Positions 7,895-17,496 are shown, counted from the first letter of the stretch. The stretch: DNA of 64,000 nt from Parvibaculum sp. (GCF_030651915.1 NZ_JAUSBV010000002.1:62001-126000), one strand, 5' to 3'. A program made the numbers and translations. Notes: generated from the letters alone by a model not told the origin.

Positions 7895-9316
7895 TCAAAC
7901 TGAAACATTACCGGGCGGCGGGGTGCTGGCGGGAAAGACCGGGTCGGCCTCGATGGCGCGGCGCGGCCAGGTGATGGTCAGCTGCGCGCCGGGCCTTGCA
8001 TCGCGGCGATTGGCAATCTCGACCGTCGCGCCGGTGCGCTCCAGCAGCGTCTTGCCGATGAAGAAGCCGAGGCCCATGCCCTCATGCGCATCGTCGGAGG
8101 CGGGCGTGCCGCGCTTGCCCTTGCCGCGCGGCCGCGTCGTCACATAGGGCTCGCCGAGCCTTTCCAGCACGTCGGCGGCAAAGCCCGGCCCGTCATCGGT
8201 GATCGTGACGACAATACGGTTCGGGTCGTAATAGGCCGAGATCGACACTTCGGTTCGAGCGAAATCGGCGGCGTTTTCGATGAAGTTGCCGAGCCCGTAG
8301 AGCATTTCCGGCCGCCGCCAGATTTCCGGTTCGGTCGCGCCGTCTTCCGCCGCCACCACATCCATGCGGAAAGCCACATCCATGTCGCGATGCGGCCGCG
8401 TCACCTCGTCAAGCAGCGCCTTCAGCGGCAGGCGCGAATAGATCGCGTCGCCGTCTTCGGGCCGGCGCGACAGGCGCGAGAGAATTTCCTTGCAGCGTTC
8501 GGCCTGGCTGTTGAGAAGCGCCAGATCTTCTTTCATTTCGGCCTCGCTCATGCCGCCACGCATCAACTCCTTCGAAACGAGCGAAATCGTGCCGAGCGGT
8601 GTGCCGAGTTCATGGGCGGCGGCGGCGGCCAGCCCGTCCAGCGCCGACAGGCGTTGCGCGCGCGCCAGCACCGCTTGCGTCGCCGAGAGCGCCGCCGACA
8701 TGCGGCGCGATTCCTGCGAGATGCGCCAGGCATAGGCGGCGATGAAACCGAGGCCGAGCAGCAGCGCGATCCAGTGGCCGGTGACGAAGAGCGGCGGCAG
8801 GCCGACCTCTTCGCCCGGATACCAGGGCAGCGGCAGATGGAACCAGGCCAGCAGCGTCACATAGACAAAGGCCTGCATCAGCAGCAGACCGGTCGAGCGC
8901 AGCGACAATGTCGTCGCCGAAATCGTCACCGGCGCCATGAACAGCAGTGCGAAGGGATTTTGCAGGCCCCCGGTCAGGAACAAGAGCACCGCAAGCTGCA
9001 TCAGGTCGATGGCGAAATAGACCGCCGCCTGCCACTCGGGAAGGCGCATCGTCGAGCGGTAGCGCAGGGTGAGAAAGACATTGAGCCAGGCGGACGCCGC
9101 GATCACCGTGAGGCAGAGCCCCAGCGGCAACGGAAAATCCATCACCAGATTGGCAAACAGGACGGCGGTCAGCTGACCGGCGATCGCCAGCCAGCGCAGG
9201 ATGACCAGTGTCTGCAGGCGCACGCGGCCGCTCGCATCGCCCGCCGGTCCGATGCGGCCGGCCAGAAAATCCCGGCGCAGCCAGCGCATGCTGCCTCTGT
9301 CCTCGATTGTCGTCAT
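7895..9316 (-). CDS. regB: Redox sensor histidine kinase RegB/ActS/PrrB
   Basis: Membrane sensor kinase of 473 residues that phosphorylates RegA. The N-terminal ~200 residues hold about six hydrophobic segments. The quinone-binding redox box GGLQNPF is at 116-122. The phospho-acceptor is H235 in AHELGTPLGTISL. The redox-active cysteine of the family is matched by C275 (QAERCKEIL). The C-terminal HATPase domain has TDDGPGFA and GLGFFIG. All diagnostic RegB features are present, so the protein should be functional despite the island beside it. Sco lies at 11404, as in regB-senC-regA clusters. Confidence 0.93.
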   Translation of the reverse strand: MTTIEDRGSMRWLRRDFLAGRIGPAGDASGRVRLQTLVILRWLAIAGQLTAVLFANLVMDFPLPLGLCLTVIAASAWLNVFLTLRYRSTMRLPEWQAAVYFAIDLMQLAVLLFLTGGLQNPFALLFMAPVTISATTLSLRSTGLLLMQAFVYVTLLAWFHLPLPWYPGEEVGLPPLFVTGHWIALLLGLGFIAAYAWRISQESRRMSAALSATQAVLARAQRLSALDGLAAAAAHELGTPLGTISLVSKELMRGGMSEAEMKEDLALLNSQAERCKEILSRLSRRPEDGDAIYSRLPLKALLDEVTRPHRDMDVAFRMDVVAAEDGATEPEIWRRPEMLYGLGNFIENAADFARTEVSISAYYDPNRIVVTITDDGPGFAADVLERLGEPYVTTRPRGKGKRGTPASDDAHEGMGLGFFIGKTLLERTGATVEIANRRDARPGAQLTITWPRRAIEADPVFPASTPPPGNVSV

Positions 9317-9420
9317 GAAGTACCGCCCTGGTTTTGTCCGGCGGCTATTCTAGCGCGGCTTTCAGAGGGTGGGGATAAGTTCCATGCCGGTGCCGCCAGA
9401 TCCGCTTCCCGCCCTCCCCC

Positions 9421-10557
9421 TCAGGCGTTGGACGGCCAGCCGGTCAGCGGGCGGCTTTCGCCGATGGCCATGATCCAGGCATCCACGGCCGCATAGCCGG
9501 CAGCGTCGGCGGCCTTGATAAAACGCTCTGGCGGCTCGAAGGGCGGTTCGACCGTCAGCAGCACCGTTCCCCAATGCATGCCGACAATACGCTGCGCCTT
9601 GAGATCGCGGCCCATCTGCACCGCCTCCTCGGGCGTCGCGTGGGAGGCCTTCATCATCGCGCGCGGTTCATAGGCGCCGATGCCGAGAAGCGCGGTGTCG
9701 AACGGCCCGTAGGTCTCGCCGATCTCGCTGAAGACGGGGCCATAGCCCGAATCGCCGCCGAAAAACAGATGATGACCTTCGCTCTTCAGCGCGAAGCCCG
9801 CCCAGAGCGTCCGGTTGGTGTCGAAGCCCGAGCGCCGCGACCAGTGCACCACCGGCAGCGCCGTCGCCGTCACGCCGCCCATCTCGTGGCTCTCGTGCCA
9901 GTCGAGTTCGACGACATTGTGGAAGCCGCGGTCACGCATAAAGCCGCCGAGATTCAGCGGCACGACGACCGTCATGTGCTCCTTGCCGGCCAGCCGCGCC
10001 AGCGCGCGCTCGTCCAGATGATCGTAGTGATTGTGGCTGATGACCAGAAGATCGATCGGCGGCAGCGCCGAGACCGAGACGCCCGATTTGACGAAACGGC
10101 GGGGCCCAAGCCCCGCCGGCCCGGCATAGGTGGTGAGATAGGGATCGGTCAGCACCGTCACCCCGCCGATGCGGATCAGGAACGAGGCATGGCCGAGCCA
10201 GGTGATGAAATCGCCACCGCTCTCGATATGCGTCTCGAGCGCGCGCAGCGCCTCGACGCGCGGCACGACATGGCCGTCGGGCACCACGACATTGCGGCCG
10301 CTCATCTTCAGCATTTCGAGAAAGAAGGGTGCCGCCGTCTTGAGGCGCGCGAGAGAACGCGCCGGACTGCCTTTTGGATTGCGAAAGGTGCCATCCGGCA
10401 GATGATGCCAGGGCTTATCGCCAGCGGCCTTGCGCTCATCGCGCGGCTGCATGGCCGTGCGCATCTGATGACCGCGCGAAGCAAGCTTCGCCCGGACACC
10501 CGATCCTGCTTTCGCGGGCGATTTCGGTGGCGGTCTGCGATCTGTCATATCAGCCAT
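9421..10557 (-). CDS. MBL-fold metallohydrolase (NAPE-PLD/UlaG-like)
   Basis: Metallo-beta-lactamase-fold hydrolase, 378 residues from the ATG at 10557. The metal motif HNHYDH is at 175-180; further ligands are likely in PVVHWSRR, FGGDSGYG and GMHWGT. The arrangement resembles the NAPE-PLD-like/UlaG-like branch, whose members hydrolyse phosphodiesters or lactones. The first ~50 residues are basic and Pro-rich with no clear signal peptide. A TTG 30 bp upstream is an alternative start. The gene is in the minus-strand run with the ankyrin gene and regB. Confidence 0.8.
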   Translation of the reverse strand: MADMTDRRPPPKSPAKAGSGVRAKLASRGHQMRTAMQPRDERKAAGDKPWHHLPDGTFRNPKGSPARSLARLKTAAPFFLEMLKMSGRNVVVPDGHVVPRVEALRALETHIESGGDFITWLGHASFLIRIGGVTVLTDPYLTTYAGPAGLGPRRFVKSGVSVSALPPIDLLVISHNHYDHLDERALARLAGKEHMTVVVPLNLGGFMRDRGFHNVVELDWHESHEMGGVTATALPVVHWSRRSGFDTNRTLWAGFALKSEGHHLFFGGDSGYGPVFSEIGETYGPFDTALLGIGAYEPRAMMKASHATPEEAVQMGRDLKAQRIVGMHWGTVLLTVEPPFEPPERFIKAADAAGYAAVDAWIMAIGESRPLTGWPSNA

Positions 10558-10613
10558 AGAGATAGGGCGCGAGCCCGCCCCGCACAAGATGCGCCGCCTT
10601 GTGCCCGTCGCCG

Positions 10614-11216
10614 TCAGAAGCCGCCGGCCTCGCGCAGAAGGGCGGCAATTTCCCGATAATGGTTTTCTTCCGCCAGATTGAGCGCCGTGCGGCCGGTAAG
10701 GTCGGTTTCGCCGAGATCGACATTGTGCCGGATCAAGGCCTCGATAAAGGCCGCATTGCGCGACCGTGTCGCGATCAGCAAGGGGGCGTCGCGGTTGGGG
10801 CCGAGGCGGTTCGGATCGGCGCCACCGCTCAGCAGCAGCTCGGCGATATCGGTGCGGTTGACCACGGCGGCCATGGTCAGCGGCGTCGAGCCGTCGGGCG
10901 CACGCCGGTTGGGATCGGCACCCTTTTCCAGCAGCAATTCGACCACCGCCACATGACCGCCGCCAACGGCGAGGATCAGCATCGGAATTCCATCGCGGCC
11001 CGATTCGTTGGGCGTGATGCCCTTCATCAGGTCCGCGCGCAGCTTTTCGATATCGCCGGTGCGGGCGGCATGGACGGTGTCGTTGTCGATCATGTAGTTG
11101 GTCGGTCCGCCCGGCGGCACGGCAAAGGCCGGTGGCGCGGCGGCAAAGGCCAGCGGCGCGGCCAGGGACAACGCCACAGCCAGCCGGAATGACCGGTTCC
11201 TTACCTTACGTGTCAT
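10614..11216 (-). CDS. Secreted ankyrin-repeat protein
   Basis: A 200-residue protein with a Sec signal peptide (basic start, hydrophobic core LAVALSLAAPLAFAAA, likely cleavage after AFA). About four ankyrin repeats follow, marked by AVVELLLEKGADPN, DIAELLLSGGADPN and TALNLAEENH. Ankyrin repeats mediate protein binding, so a periplasmic scaffold or inhibitor role is plausible. The ATG at 11216 is chosen because it begins the signal peptide; upstream sequence in frame is not protein-like. It diverges from sco. Confidence 0.8.
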   Translation of the reverse strand: MTRKVRNRSFRLAVALSLAAPLAFAAAPPAFAVPPGGPTNYMIDNDTVHAARTGDIEKLRADLMKGITPNESGRDGIPMLILAVGGGHVAVVELLLEKGADPNRRAPDGSTPLTMAAVVNRTDIAELLLSGGADPNRLGPNRDAPLLIATRSRNAAFIEALIRHNVDLGETDLTGRTALNLAEENHYREIAALLREAGGF

Positions 11217-11403
11217 TTTGTCGCCCTGACGTCCATTTGCCCGGCGCCATCGTTTCGCGGTGGCGCCATTTGGCGGTAAACAGAAAACTTGGAACCCGCG
11301 CCTCCCCGGAGGCGCCATTCCTTTTTGTCAGTATAGTCCATAGGTTCCGCCGCGTCCGCTTTTCAAGTCGCCGCGGCCGGATCGCCCCAACTGGAGAGCC
11401 CGC

Positions 11404-12009
11404 ATGAAACGGAACGGCATCATCGCGCTTGTGGCCGGGGTCGCGGTGGCGATCCTGGCCGGCATCTGGATTTCCAACCTCGTCATATCGGCGGTCGAGA
11501 CCCGCGACGGGCAGGCCGCGGGCGGTGCCCGGGTCGGCGGGCCCTTCACGCTGGTTAACGAGCAGGGCGAGAGCGTCACCGAGGCCGATTTCCGCGGCCG
11601 CTACATGCTGATCTATTTCGGCTTCACCTTCTGTCCCGATGTCTGCCCGACCGAGCTGCAGGTGATGGCGAGCGCCATCGAGACGCTGGGACCGGAGGCC
11701 GAAAAGATCACGCCGGTCTTCATCACCATCGATCCCGAGCGCGACACGCCCGAGGTGATGGCGCGTTATGTGGCGCTGTTCCATCCGCGCCTGACCGGCC
11801 TCACCGGCACGCCCGAACAGATCGCCGCCGCGGCGAAGGCCTGGCATGTCTTCTACCGCAAGGCCGAGGACGAGAATTCGAGCGAGGACTACACGATGGA
11901 TCATTCCTCCATCGTCTTCCTGATGGGCCCCGAGGGCGAATATCTCAAACTCTTCGGTCCCGGCACCGGCCCGGACAAGATGGCCGAGGGGATTGCGGAA
12001 TTTCTGTGA
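11404..12009 (+). CDS. senC: SCO1/SenC family copper chaperone
   Basis: Membrane-anchored thioredoxin-fold protein of 201 residues that delivers copper to cytochrome c oxidase. One N-terminal membrane helix spans about 6-28. Copper ligands C77 and C81 (FCPDVCP) and H167 (MDHSS) are all present. In Rhodobacter-type clusters senC sits between regB and regA; here it stays in the neighbourhood but diverges from the ankyrin-MBL-regB run. A role in oxidase assembly and in tuning RegB signalling is expected from the family. Confidence 0.9.
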   Translation: MKRNGIIALVAGVAVAILAGIWISNLVISAVETRDGQAAGGARVGGPFTLVNEQGESVTEADFRGRYMLIYFGFTFCPDVCPTELQVMASAIETLGPEAEKITPVFITIDPERDTPEVMARYVALFHPRLTGLTGTPEQIAAAAKAWHVFYRKAEDENSSEDYTMDHSSIVFLMGPEGEYLKLFGPGTGPDKMAEGIAEFL

Positions 12010-12128
12010 GGCCGGTCGTGTCGGAGCAATTCCGGTGACCGACCGCCCGCCTGTCTGCCGGTCATCGAGCGCGCACCGACCGCCGTGTAGAAAGGACTTC
12101 ATGCGGCGTGAGTGCCGCGTTGGTGCGA

Positions 12129-12428
12129 TCAGTCCACATCGCGCAGATGCCTTTCCCAGTCCTGCCGTCCATGCAGGACGCGGACAATCAGAACACTCTC
12201 GCCGTCGATGAGATAGACGACGACATGCGCCCGGTGAAAATGGAATCTCACAGGCGGGCGGAATTCCGGGCGTTCGCGCGCAATCAAGGGCTGTGCGGCC
12301 AGAAGCTCGAAACATTGTTCGAGGCCACTGAAATAGGCTTCGGCTTGAGCGGTGCCGAACGTCTCCACGCCGTAAAGATAAATGCCGATGAGGTCTTCAT
12401 CGGCCTTCGCGGTTCTTCTACAGACCAT
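12129..12428 (-). CDS. parE: RelE/ParE family toxin
   Basis: A 99-residue ParE/RelE-superfamily toxin, seen from an N-terminal AKADEDLIGIYLYGVETFG helix pair and the C-terminal strand pattern FHFHRAHVVVYLID followed by VLHGRQDWERHL. ParE proteins poison gyrase, RelE proteins cleave mRNA; the HxRqD-type tail favours ParE. It overlaps the antitoxin gene by 11 bp and is translated after it. Confidence 0.88.
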   Translation of the reverse strand: MVCRRTAKADEDLIGIYLYGVETFGTAQAEAYFSGLEQCFELLAAQPLIARERPEFRPPVRFHFHRAHVVVYLIDGESVLIVRVLHGRQDWERHLRDVD

Positions 12429-12669
12429 CGGCGGACTTGGCCCGAGCGCGCGCTTCGATCAGCAGCTCTTCCATCGTCCGTGTACTGACACCACTGGCAA
12501 CGCCTTCGTCGACAAGCCTTTGCAACCGCGCGAGCCCGTCCTGCCGCTCCTGATCCCGGCGGATCAGGTCGCGCACATAGTCGCTGGCATTGCTGTATTT
12601 TCCGCCCTTTGCCTGTCCCTCGACCCATTCCTTCAGGGGCGCGGGCAGGGATACGTTCATCGTCGCCAT
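12418..12669 (-). CDS. parD: ParD/CopG-type antitoxin
   Basis: An 83-residue ribbon-helix-helix antitoxin: the DNA-binding strand TMNVSLPAPLKEWV is followed by the helices around YSNASDYVRDLIRRDQER. The C-terminal half would bind and neutralise ParE. The ATG at 12669 has AAGGAG upstream; a longer in-frame extension lacks support. It is first in the toxin-antitoxin pair and probably represses its own promoter. Confidence 0.9.
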   Translation of the reverse strand: MATMNVSLPAPLKEWVEGQAKGGKYSNASDYVRDLIRRDQERQDGLARLQRLVDEGVASGVSTRTMEELLIEARARAKSADGL

Positions 12670-12698
12670 CTCGATTTCTCCTTGCTCTAAACTCTCGT

Positions 12699-12719
12699 AC
12701 TTTTGGCAAAGTTTGTCAA
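12699..12719 (-). promoter_or_regulatory. parDE promoter region with imperfect palindrome
   Basis: On the minus strand a consensus -35 TTGACA (12719-12714) is followed by ACTTTGCCAAAAGT (12712-12699), whose ACTTT/AAAGT ends form a short inverted repeat suited to the dimeric ParD antitoxin. No convincing -10 box is seen at the right spacing. Confidence 0.4.
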
Positions 12720-12784
12720 TTTTCCAAAAACCGAACATGGCGCGGCTTCTTGACGGCTTTCCCGGGCCCGCCTATGTTCCGCTC

Positions 12785-12865
12785 ATGGATCGCAACGCGC
12801 ATATCGCCTTCGGCCGCAAACTCGGCCTTGAACTCGCTCTTCGGGGCGCGCTTCTCTGCGCTTGA
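12785..12865 (+). CDS. Possible Leu-rich leader peptide of leuA
   Basis: A 26-codon frame ending 110 bp before leuA. Its last 14 residues are LGLELALRGALLCA, six of them Leu, all encoded CTC or CTT. The stop codon falls in the loop of a perfect 7-bp hairpin (TCTGCGC/GCGCAGA, about 12856-12873). This resembles ribosome-mediated attenuation, known for amino-acid operons. Against it: no clear ribosome binding site, and no T-run terminator downstream. Confidence 0.35.
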   Translation: MDRNAHIAFGRKLGLELALRGALLCA

Positions 12866-12975
12866 GCGCAGAAAACAGATCCACCTCACCCATAGATACC
12901 TGAATTTCCCTTTGCGCCGCGCCAGCGACACGCCAACAGTGCTGGGCGCCGTCCGTTGAAGATGCGAGAGCTGTC

Positions 12976-14667
12976 ATGTTGAAGAACCCCGCCGTCAAAT
13001 ACCGCGCCTTCCAGCCGATCGACCTGCCCGACCGGCAATGGCCGTCGAAAACCATCACCAAGCCGCCGATCTGGATGAGCACCGATCTCCGGGACGGCAA
13101 TCAGGCGCTCTTCGAACCGATGAACGCGGAACGCAAGCTCCGTATGTTCGAATTGCTGGTCAAGATCGGCTTCAAGGAAATCGAGGCGGGCTTCCCGTCG
13201 GCGTCGGACACCGATTTCGGTTTCATCCGCAAGCTGATCGAAGAGGGGCGCGTGCCCGACGATGTGCATATCGAGGTGCTGACACAGGCCCGTCCCGAGC
13301 TGATCGCGCGCACGATGGAAAGTCTGCGCGGCGCCAGGAACGCCATCGTCCATGTCTATAATGCCACCGCGCCGAATTTCCGCGAGGTGGTGTTCAACCA
13401 GGGCAAACAGGGCGTCAAGGCGATTGCCACCGAAAGCGCGCATCAGATCAAGGAGATTGCGGCGACGCAGCCTTCGACCAACTGGACCTTCCAGTACAGT
13501 CCGGAAGTCTTTTCGGGCACCGAGCTCGACTTCGCCAAGGAAGTCGTCGACGCGGTGACCAAGGTCTGGGAGGCGGGGCCCGAGCGCAAGGTCGTCATCA
13601 ATCTGCCGGCAACCGTCGAAATGGCGACGCCCAACATCTATGCCGACCAGATCGAATGGATGCATCGCAATCTCGAACGGCGCGACGGCATCGTCCTGAG
13701 CCTGCATCCGCATAACGACCGCGGTACGGCGGTCGCCGCCGCCGAGCTCGGCGTTATGGCGGGTGCCGACCGCGTCGAGGGCTGCCTGTTCGGCAATGGC
13801 GAGCGCACCGGCAATGTCGATCTCGTCACGCTGGCGCTCAATCTCTACAGCCAGGGCATTCATCCGGGTCTGGATTTTTCGCAGATCAACGAGATCGCGC
13901 GCACGTCGGAGTACTGCACGCAGCTGCCGATCCATCCGCGCCACCCCTATGTCGGCGATCTGGTGTTCACGGCTTTTTCAGGCTCGCATCAGGACGCGAT
14001 CAAGAAAGGTTTCGGCGCGCGCAAGGAAGGCGACATCTGGGAAGTGCCCTATCTGCCGGTCGATCCGAAGGATCTCGGGCGCAGCTACGAGTCGATCATT
14101 CGCGTCAACAGCCAGTCGGGCAAGGGCGGCGTCTCCTATCTTCTCGAAGCCGAATACGATCTGAAGCTGCCGCGCCGGCTGCAGGTCGAGTTCAGTTCGG
14201 CCGTCCAGAAGGTGACCGACGACACCGGCAAGGAAGTGACGGCGGCCGATATCTGGCGGATTTTCGAGGCCGAGTATCTGACAATTGTCGAGCCGCTCGA
14301 ATATCGCAGCCATTCGCTCTTCGACGAAGGCGGCAAGCAGGGCGTGAAGCTCCGTGTACGCCGTTTCGGCCAGGATGAGGAGCTTGTCGGCTTCGGCAAT
14401 GGCCCGATCGATGCGCTGGTCGATGCGCTGAAGCTCGGCGTCCAGCTCCGCCATTTCGAGGAACATTCGATCGGCACCGGCTCGGACGCCAAGGCGGTCG
14501 CCTTCATCGAGGTCGCCGATCCGGCCGGCGCCGGCGATATTTTCGGCGTCGGCATCGACCCCAACATCATCACCGCCTCTTTCCGGGCGCTGATCGGCGG
14601 CGCGAACCGCGCCGCCAGGCGGGTGCCGGAGGGGGAGCGGCGGCGCTTTTGCGGTCTCGCCGACTGA
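12976..14667 (+). CDS. leuA: 2-isopropylmalate synthase
   Basis: First committed enzyme of leucine synthesis: condenses acetyl-CoA with 2-oxoisovalerate. 563 residues, the longer LeuA2 form. The TIM-barrel DRE signature [14 protein letters not shown] is near 35-48 and the metal-binding HPHNDRGTA near 241-249, followed by GERTGNVDL. The C-terminal ~130 residues form the regulatory domain that senses leucine. The gene is monocistronic, with a 5' region holding a candidate leader peptide and a second hairpin near 12917-12953. Confidence 0.95.
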   Translation: MLKNPAVKYRAFQPIDLPDRQWPSKTITKPPIWMSTDLRDGNQALFEPMNAERKLRMFELLVKIGFKEIEAGFPSASDTDFGFIRKLIEEGRVPDDVHIEVLTQARPELIARTMESLRGARNAIVHVYNATAPNFREVVFNQGKQGVKAIATESAHQIKEIAATQPSTNWTFQYSPEVFSGTELDFAKEVVDAVTKVWEAGPERKVVINLPATVEMATPNIYADQIEWMHRNLERRDGIVLSLHPHNDRGTAVAAAELGVMAGADRVEGCLFGNGERTGNVDLVTLALNLYSQGIHPGLDFSQINEIARTSEYCTQLPIHPRHPYVGDLVFTAFSGSHQDAIKKGFGARKEGDIWEVPYLPVDPKDLGRSYESIIRVNSQSGKGGVSYLLEAEYDLKLPRRLQVEFSSAVQKVTDDTGKEVTAADIWRIFEAEYLTIVEPLEYRSHSLFDEGGKQGVKLRVRRFGQDEELVGFGNGPIDALVDALKLGVQLRHFEEHSIGTGSDAKAVAFIEVADPAGAGDIFGVGIDPNIITASFRALIGGANRAARRVPEGERRRFCGLAD

Positions 14668-14777
14668 CGCGGCGGCCCGTTTCGGCCTCAAGCGGGGATA
14701 AGGGCGGGGACAAGTGGTCTGTCAACTTGTCTCCGCTACGCTGCCGGGACGGTCACCCGACTGCCGCCTGCCCTTTT

Positions 14778-14838
14778 GTGACAGTTTTATGACAGTTTAG
14801 TGACAGAGGGGGGGTCCGCTGCCGTTTCTTGCTGTCAA
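14778..14838 (+). promoter_or_regulatory. Phased GTGACAG repeat module upstream of phaZ
   Basis: GTGACAG at 14778-14784, ATGACAG at 14789-14795 and GTGACAG at 14800-14806 recur at exactly 11 bp. They are followed by a run of seven G, TCCGCTG, and an inverted CTGTCAA at 14832-14838. The same order occurs at 38521-38601. The module ends 94 bp before the phaZ start. The rest of 14668-14932 shows no gene. Confidence 0.65.
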
Positions 14839-14932
14839 AAAAGCTCTTGGTGGCCTCCGCCCAAGCGCCTAGAGTTGATGTTGCGCCGCAACATAAGGGG
14901 CGCGCGGGAGGCCGTTCGCTGCGAGGTACTGC

Positions 14933-16183
14933 GTGCTTTATCACATCTACGAAATGAACCATGCGGCCGTCGCGCCGCTGCGTGCCGCCGCCGAAGTCGG
15001 CCTCTGGGCGCTGCGTCATCCGCTCAATCCCTTCGCCGAAACAGTTGCCGGCAAGACGCTTGCCGCGGCACTCGACGTTTTTGAAACGACGACGCGTCGC
15101 TATGGCAAACCGAAATTCAACCTTCACGAAACGGAGATCGGCGGCAAAGCGGTGCCGGTCGTCGAGAAGATCGTCTGGGAACGTCCCTTCTGCGATCTGG
15201 TGCATTTCGAGCGCGAAGCTTCGGCGATGACAGATGTCGCGCCGCAGCCGAAGCTGCTGATCGTCGCGCCGTTGTCCGGCCACTACGCGACACTGTTGCG
15301 CGGCACGGTCGAAGCGATGCTGCCCCATTGCGAGGTCTATATCACCGACTGGATTGACGCCCGAAAAGTGCCTCTGGCAGAAGGATCTTTCGATCTCGAT
15401 GATTATATCGACTATGTGATCGACATGTGCCACCTGCTCGGGCCCGATGTGCATCTGCTGGCCGTCTGCCAGCCGTCGGTGCCGGTTTTCGCCGCCGTCG
15501 CCGCCATGCACGACAATGACGATCCTTGCGTGCCGCTCAGCATGACGTTGATGGGCGGGCCGATCGACACGCGCGAAAGTCCGACCGAGGTCAATCGTCT
15601 CGCGACCGAGCGCGGCACCGAATGGTACGAACGCAATGTCGTGATGACGGTGCCCTGGCCGCATCCCGGCGTCATGCGCCGCGTCTATCCGGGCTTCGTG
15701 CAGCTGTCGGGTTTCATGGCCATGAATCTCGACCGCCACATGGATGCCCACTGGGATTATTTCGACCACATGGTCGAGGGCGACGGCGACTCGGCCGAAA
15801 AGCACCGCGAGTTTTATGACGAATATCTGTCGGTCATGGACATGACGAAGGAGTTCTACCTTCAGACCGTCGACGAGGTTTTCGTCAAGCATTCGCTGCC
15901 CAAGGGCGAGCTGACCCATCGCGGTCGCAAGGTTCGGCCGGCGGCGATCACCCGCACAGCCTTGATGACCGTCGAAGGTGAGAAGGACGACATTTCCGGC
16001 GTCGGCCAGACCAAGGCGGCGCACAAGCTTTGCACCGGCCTTCCCGCGTCGATGAAGACCCATTGGGAACAGCCGGGCGTCGGCCATTACGGCGTCTTCA
16101 ACGGCTCGCGCTGGAAAAACGAAATCGCACCGCGGGTGCGCGACTTCATTGCCGCCCACACGAAGCACCCGGCCAAGGGCTAA
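14933..16183 (+). CDS. phaZ: Intracellular polyhydroxyalkanoate depolymerase
   Basis: Mobilises stored PHB/PHA granules inside the cell. 416 residues, alpha/beta-hydrolase fold of the intracellular depolymerase family, in which the nucleophile is Cys: C179 in [10 protein letters not shown]. The catalytic His is probably in the C-terminal [11 protein letters not shown]. The GTG at 14933, preceded by GAGGTA, gives the typical N-terminus [10 protein letters not shown]. No signal peptide, consistent with cytosolic action. No PHA synthase or phasin gene is in the window. The promoter region carries the phased GTGACAG module. Confidence 0.9.
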   Translation: MLYHIYEMNHAAVAPLRAAAEVGLWALRHPLNPFAETVAGKTLAAALDVFETTTRRYGKPKFNLHETEIGGKAVPVVEKIVWERPFCDLVHFEREASAMTDVAPQPKLLIVAPLSGHYATLLRGTVEAMLPHCEVYITDWIDARKVPLAEGSFDLDDYIDYVIDMCHLLGPDVHLLAVCQPSVPVFAAVAAMHDNDDPCVPLSMTLMGGPIDTRESPTEVNRLATERGTEWYERNVVMTVPWPHPGVMRRVYPGFVQLSGFMAMNLDRHMDAHWDYFDHMVEGDGDSAEKHREFYDEYLSVMDMTKEFYLQTVDEVFVKHSLPKGELTHRGRKVRPAAITRTALMTVEGEKDDISGVGQTKAAHKLCTGLPASMKTHWEQPGVGHYGVFNGSRWKNEIAPRVRDFIAAHTKHPAKG

Positions 16184-16611
16184 AGCGTCCGCGCGAAAAT
16201 CCGGGCTTCGTCCTGAAAGGCCTTGAACTCGAGCGCGTTACCGGCCGGGTCGCGGAAAAACATCGTCGCCTGCTCGCCGGCCTCGCCCTCGAAACGGATA
16301 TGCGGTTCGACGACGAACGGCACGCCGGCCGCGCGCAGGCGGTCGGCAAGGTCATGCCAGTCCCGCCAGTCGAGGATCAGCCCGAAATGGGGCACCGGCA
16401 CGTCGTCGCCGTCGACCGCATTGGATGCGACATCGGTGCGCGCGTGCCGCGGCGCCAGATGAGCGACGATCTGGTGGCCATGGAGATCGAAGTCGATCCA
16501 GGTGTCGGAAGAGCGCCCTTCCGGGCAGCCGAGCAGGCCGCCGTAAAATTCTTTGGCCCTGGCGAGATCATCGACCGCGAAAGCGAAATGAAATCGTGGC
16601 ATTCTTGACAT
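16180..16611 (-). CDS. VOC (glyoxalase/bleomycin-resistance) family protein
   Basis: A 143-residue vicinal-oxygen-chelate fold protein with the two-module pattern: [19 protein letters not shown] at the start, then [18 protein letters not shown] and a final [15 protein letters not shown]. Likely metal ligands are the first His, H of HFGLIL and the Glu of NALEFK. The substrate is unknown. The 3' end overlaps phaZ by four bases in convergent orientation. A second ATG nine bases in is an alternative start. Confidence 0.8.
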   Translation of the reverse strand: MSRMPRFHFAFAVDDLARAKEFYGGLLGCPEGRSSDTWIDFDLHGHQIVAHLAPRHARTDVASNAVDGDDVPVPHFGLILDWRDWHDLADRLRAAGVPFVVEPHIRFEGEAGEQATMFFRDPAGNALEFKAFQDEARIFARTL

Positions 16612-16707
16612 GATTCGAGCCTATCTTTTTTGTCGTCGAACAAGAACAATCAGACCGCCGTCATCGCTCCGCCGGGGGCCCCGGAGGGCATTGGGTTCAA
16701 CCATATT

Positions 16708-17496
16708 ATGAACAAGCCGCTGAAGCCCGCATCGCTCCATTTCGACTATCTTCAGATCGAGGGGCGCACGGTCCCGATCACCGTGCGCCACAACCCGCGC
16801 GCCAAGCGCATGATCGTCCGCGTCGATCTTGCCGCCGGGTCAGTGCAAGTCACAGCCCCGTCGCGGCGCGGCGTCGGCAAGGCGCTTCTCTTCGCCCGCG
16901 AGCAGCGCGAGTGGATTGCCGAAAGGCTGCATCAGGTTCCGGCGCCGGTGCCCTTCCGAAACGGCGCGCGCATTCCCTATCGCGGCAAAGAACATATCGT
17001 GCGTTACATCGGCGCGCGGCGCGAGGATGCGCTGGAGCGCGGCCCGGTCTGGCGGGTTCGCAGTGCCGATACGGGGGGCGTGCCCGAGATTCGTGTGACC
17101 GGCCACCCCGATTTCGTGCAACGCCGGGTGACCGACTGGTTGAGGGCCAAGGCGCGCGACGAGCTCAACGAGCAGGCTCTGTTCTATGCCGACCTCTTCG
17201 ATGTGCGCCCGTCGCGCATCACCGTGCGCGATACGACGACACGCTGGGGTTCCTGTTCGCCGACGCGGGCGCTTTCTTTTTCGTGGCGGCTGATCCTCGC
17301 ACCGTCCTATGTGCTGGATTATGTGACCGCCCATGAGGTCGCGCATATAAGGCACATGAATCACGGGCCGCGCTTCTGGGGCCTCGTTGCCGAAGCGATT
17401 CCGAACTACGAGGTGGCCAAGCGCTGGCTGGAGGTCAACGGCCCCGGTCTTCACCGCTATGGCGCCGACCCGCTCGGCATTTTTTCCGGTCGATGA
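16708..17496 (+). CDS. YgjP-like zinc metallopeptidase (SprT/M48-related)
   Basis: A 262-residue protein of the YgjP/DUF45 family. The zinc motif HEVAH is at 209-213 with a third ligand H219 in HMNHGPRFW, and WGSC (180-183) is the family's hallmark. Family members resemble SprT and WLM metalloproteases; the target is unknown. The ATG at 16708 starts the conserved part; upstream in-frame codons starting from a TTG at 16630 lack family similarity. It overlaps the MFS gene by four bases (ATGA). Confidence 0.85.
   Translation: MNKPLKPASLHFDYLQIEGRTVPITVRHNPRAKRMIVRVDLAAGSVQVTAPSRRGVGKALLFAREQREWIAERLHQVPAPVPFRNGARIPYRGKEHIVRYIGARREDALERGPVWRVRSADTGGVPEIRVTGHPDFVQRRVTDWLRAKARDELNEQALFYADLFDVRPSRITVRDTTTRWGSCSPTRALSFSWRLILAPSYVLDYVTAHEVAHIRHMNHGPRFWGLVAEAIPNYEVAKRWLEVNGPGLHRYGADPLGIFSGR

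Noticed and set aside
12716-12931. 71-codon minus-strand frame upstream of leuA
   Set aside because: It overlaps the candidate leader peptide antisense, has no ribosome binding site and no family similarity.
16605-16640. Promoter TTGACA for the YgjP-like gene
   Set aside because: The -35 is good but a TATCTT-like -10 is only 11 bp away, too short for sigma-70.
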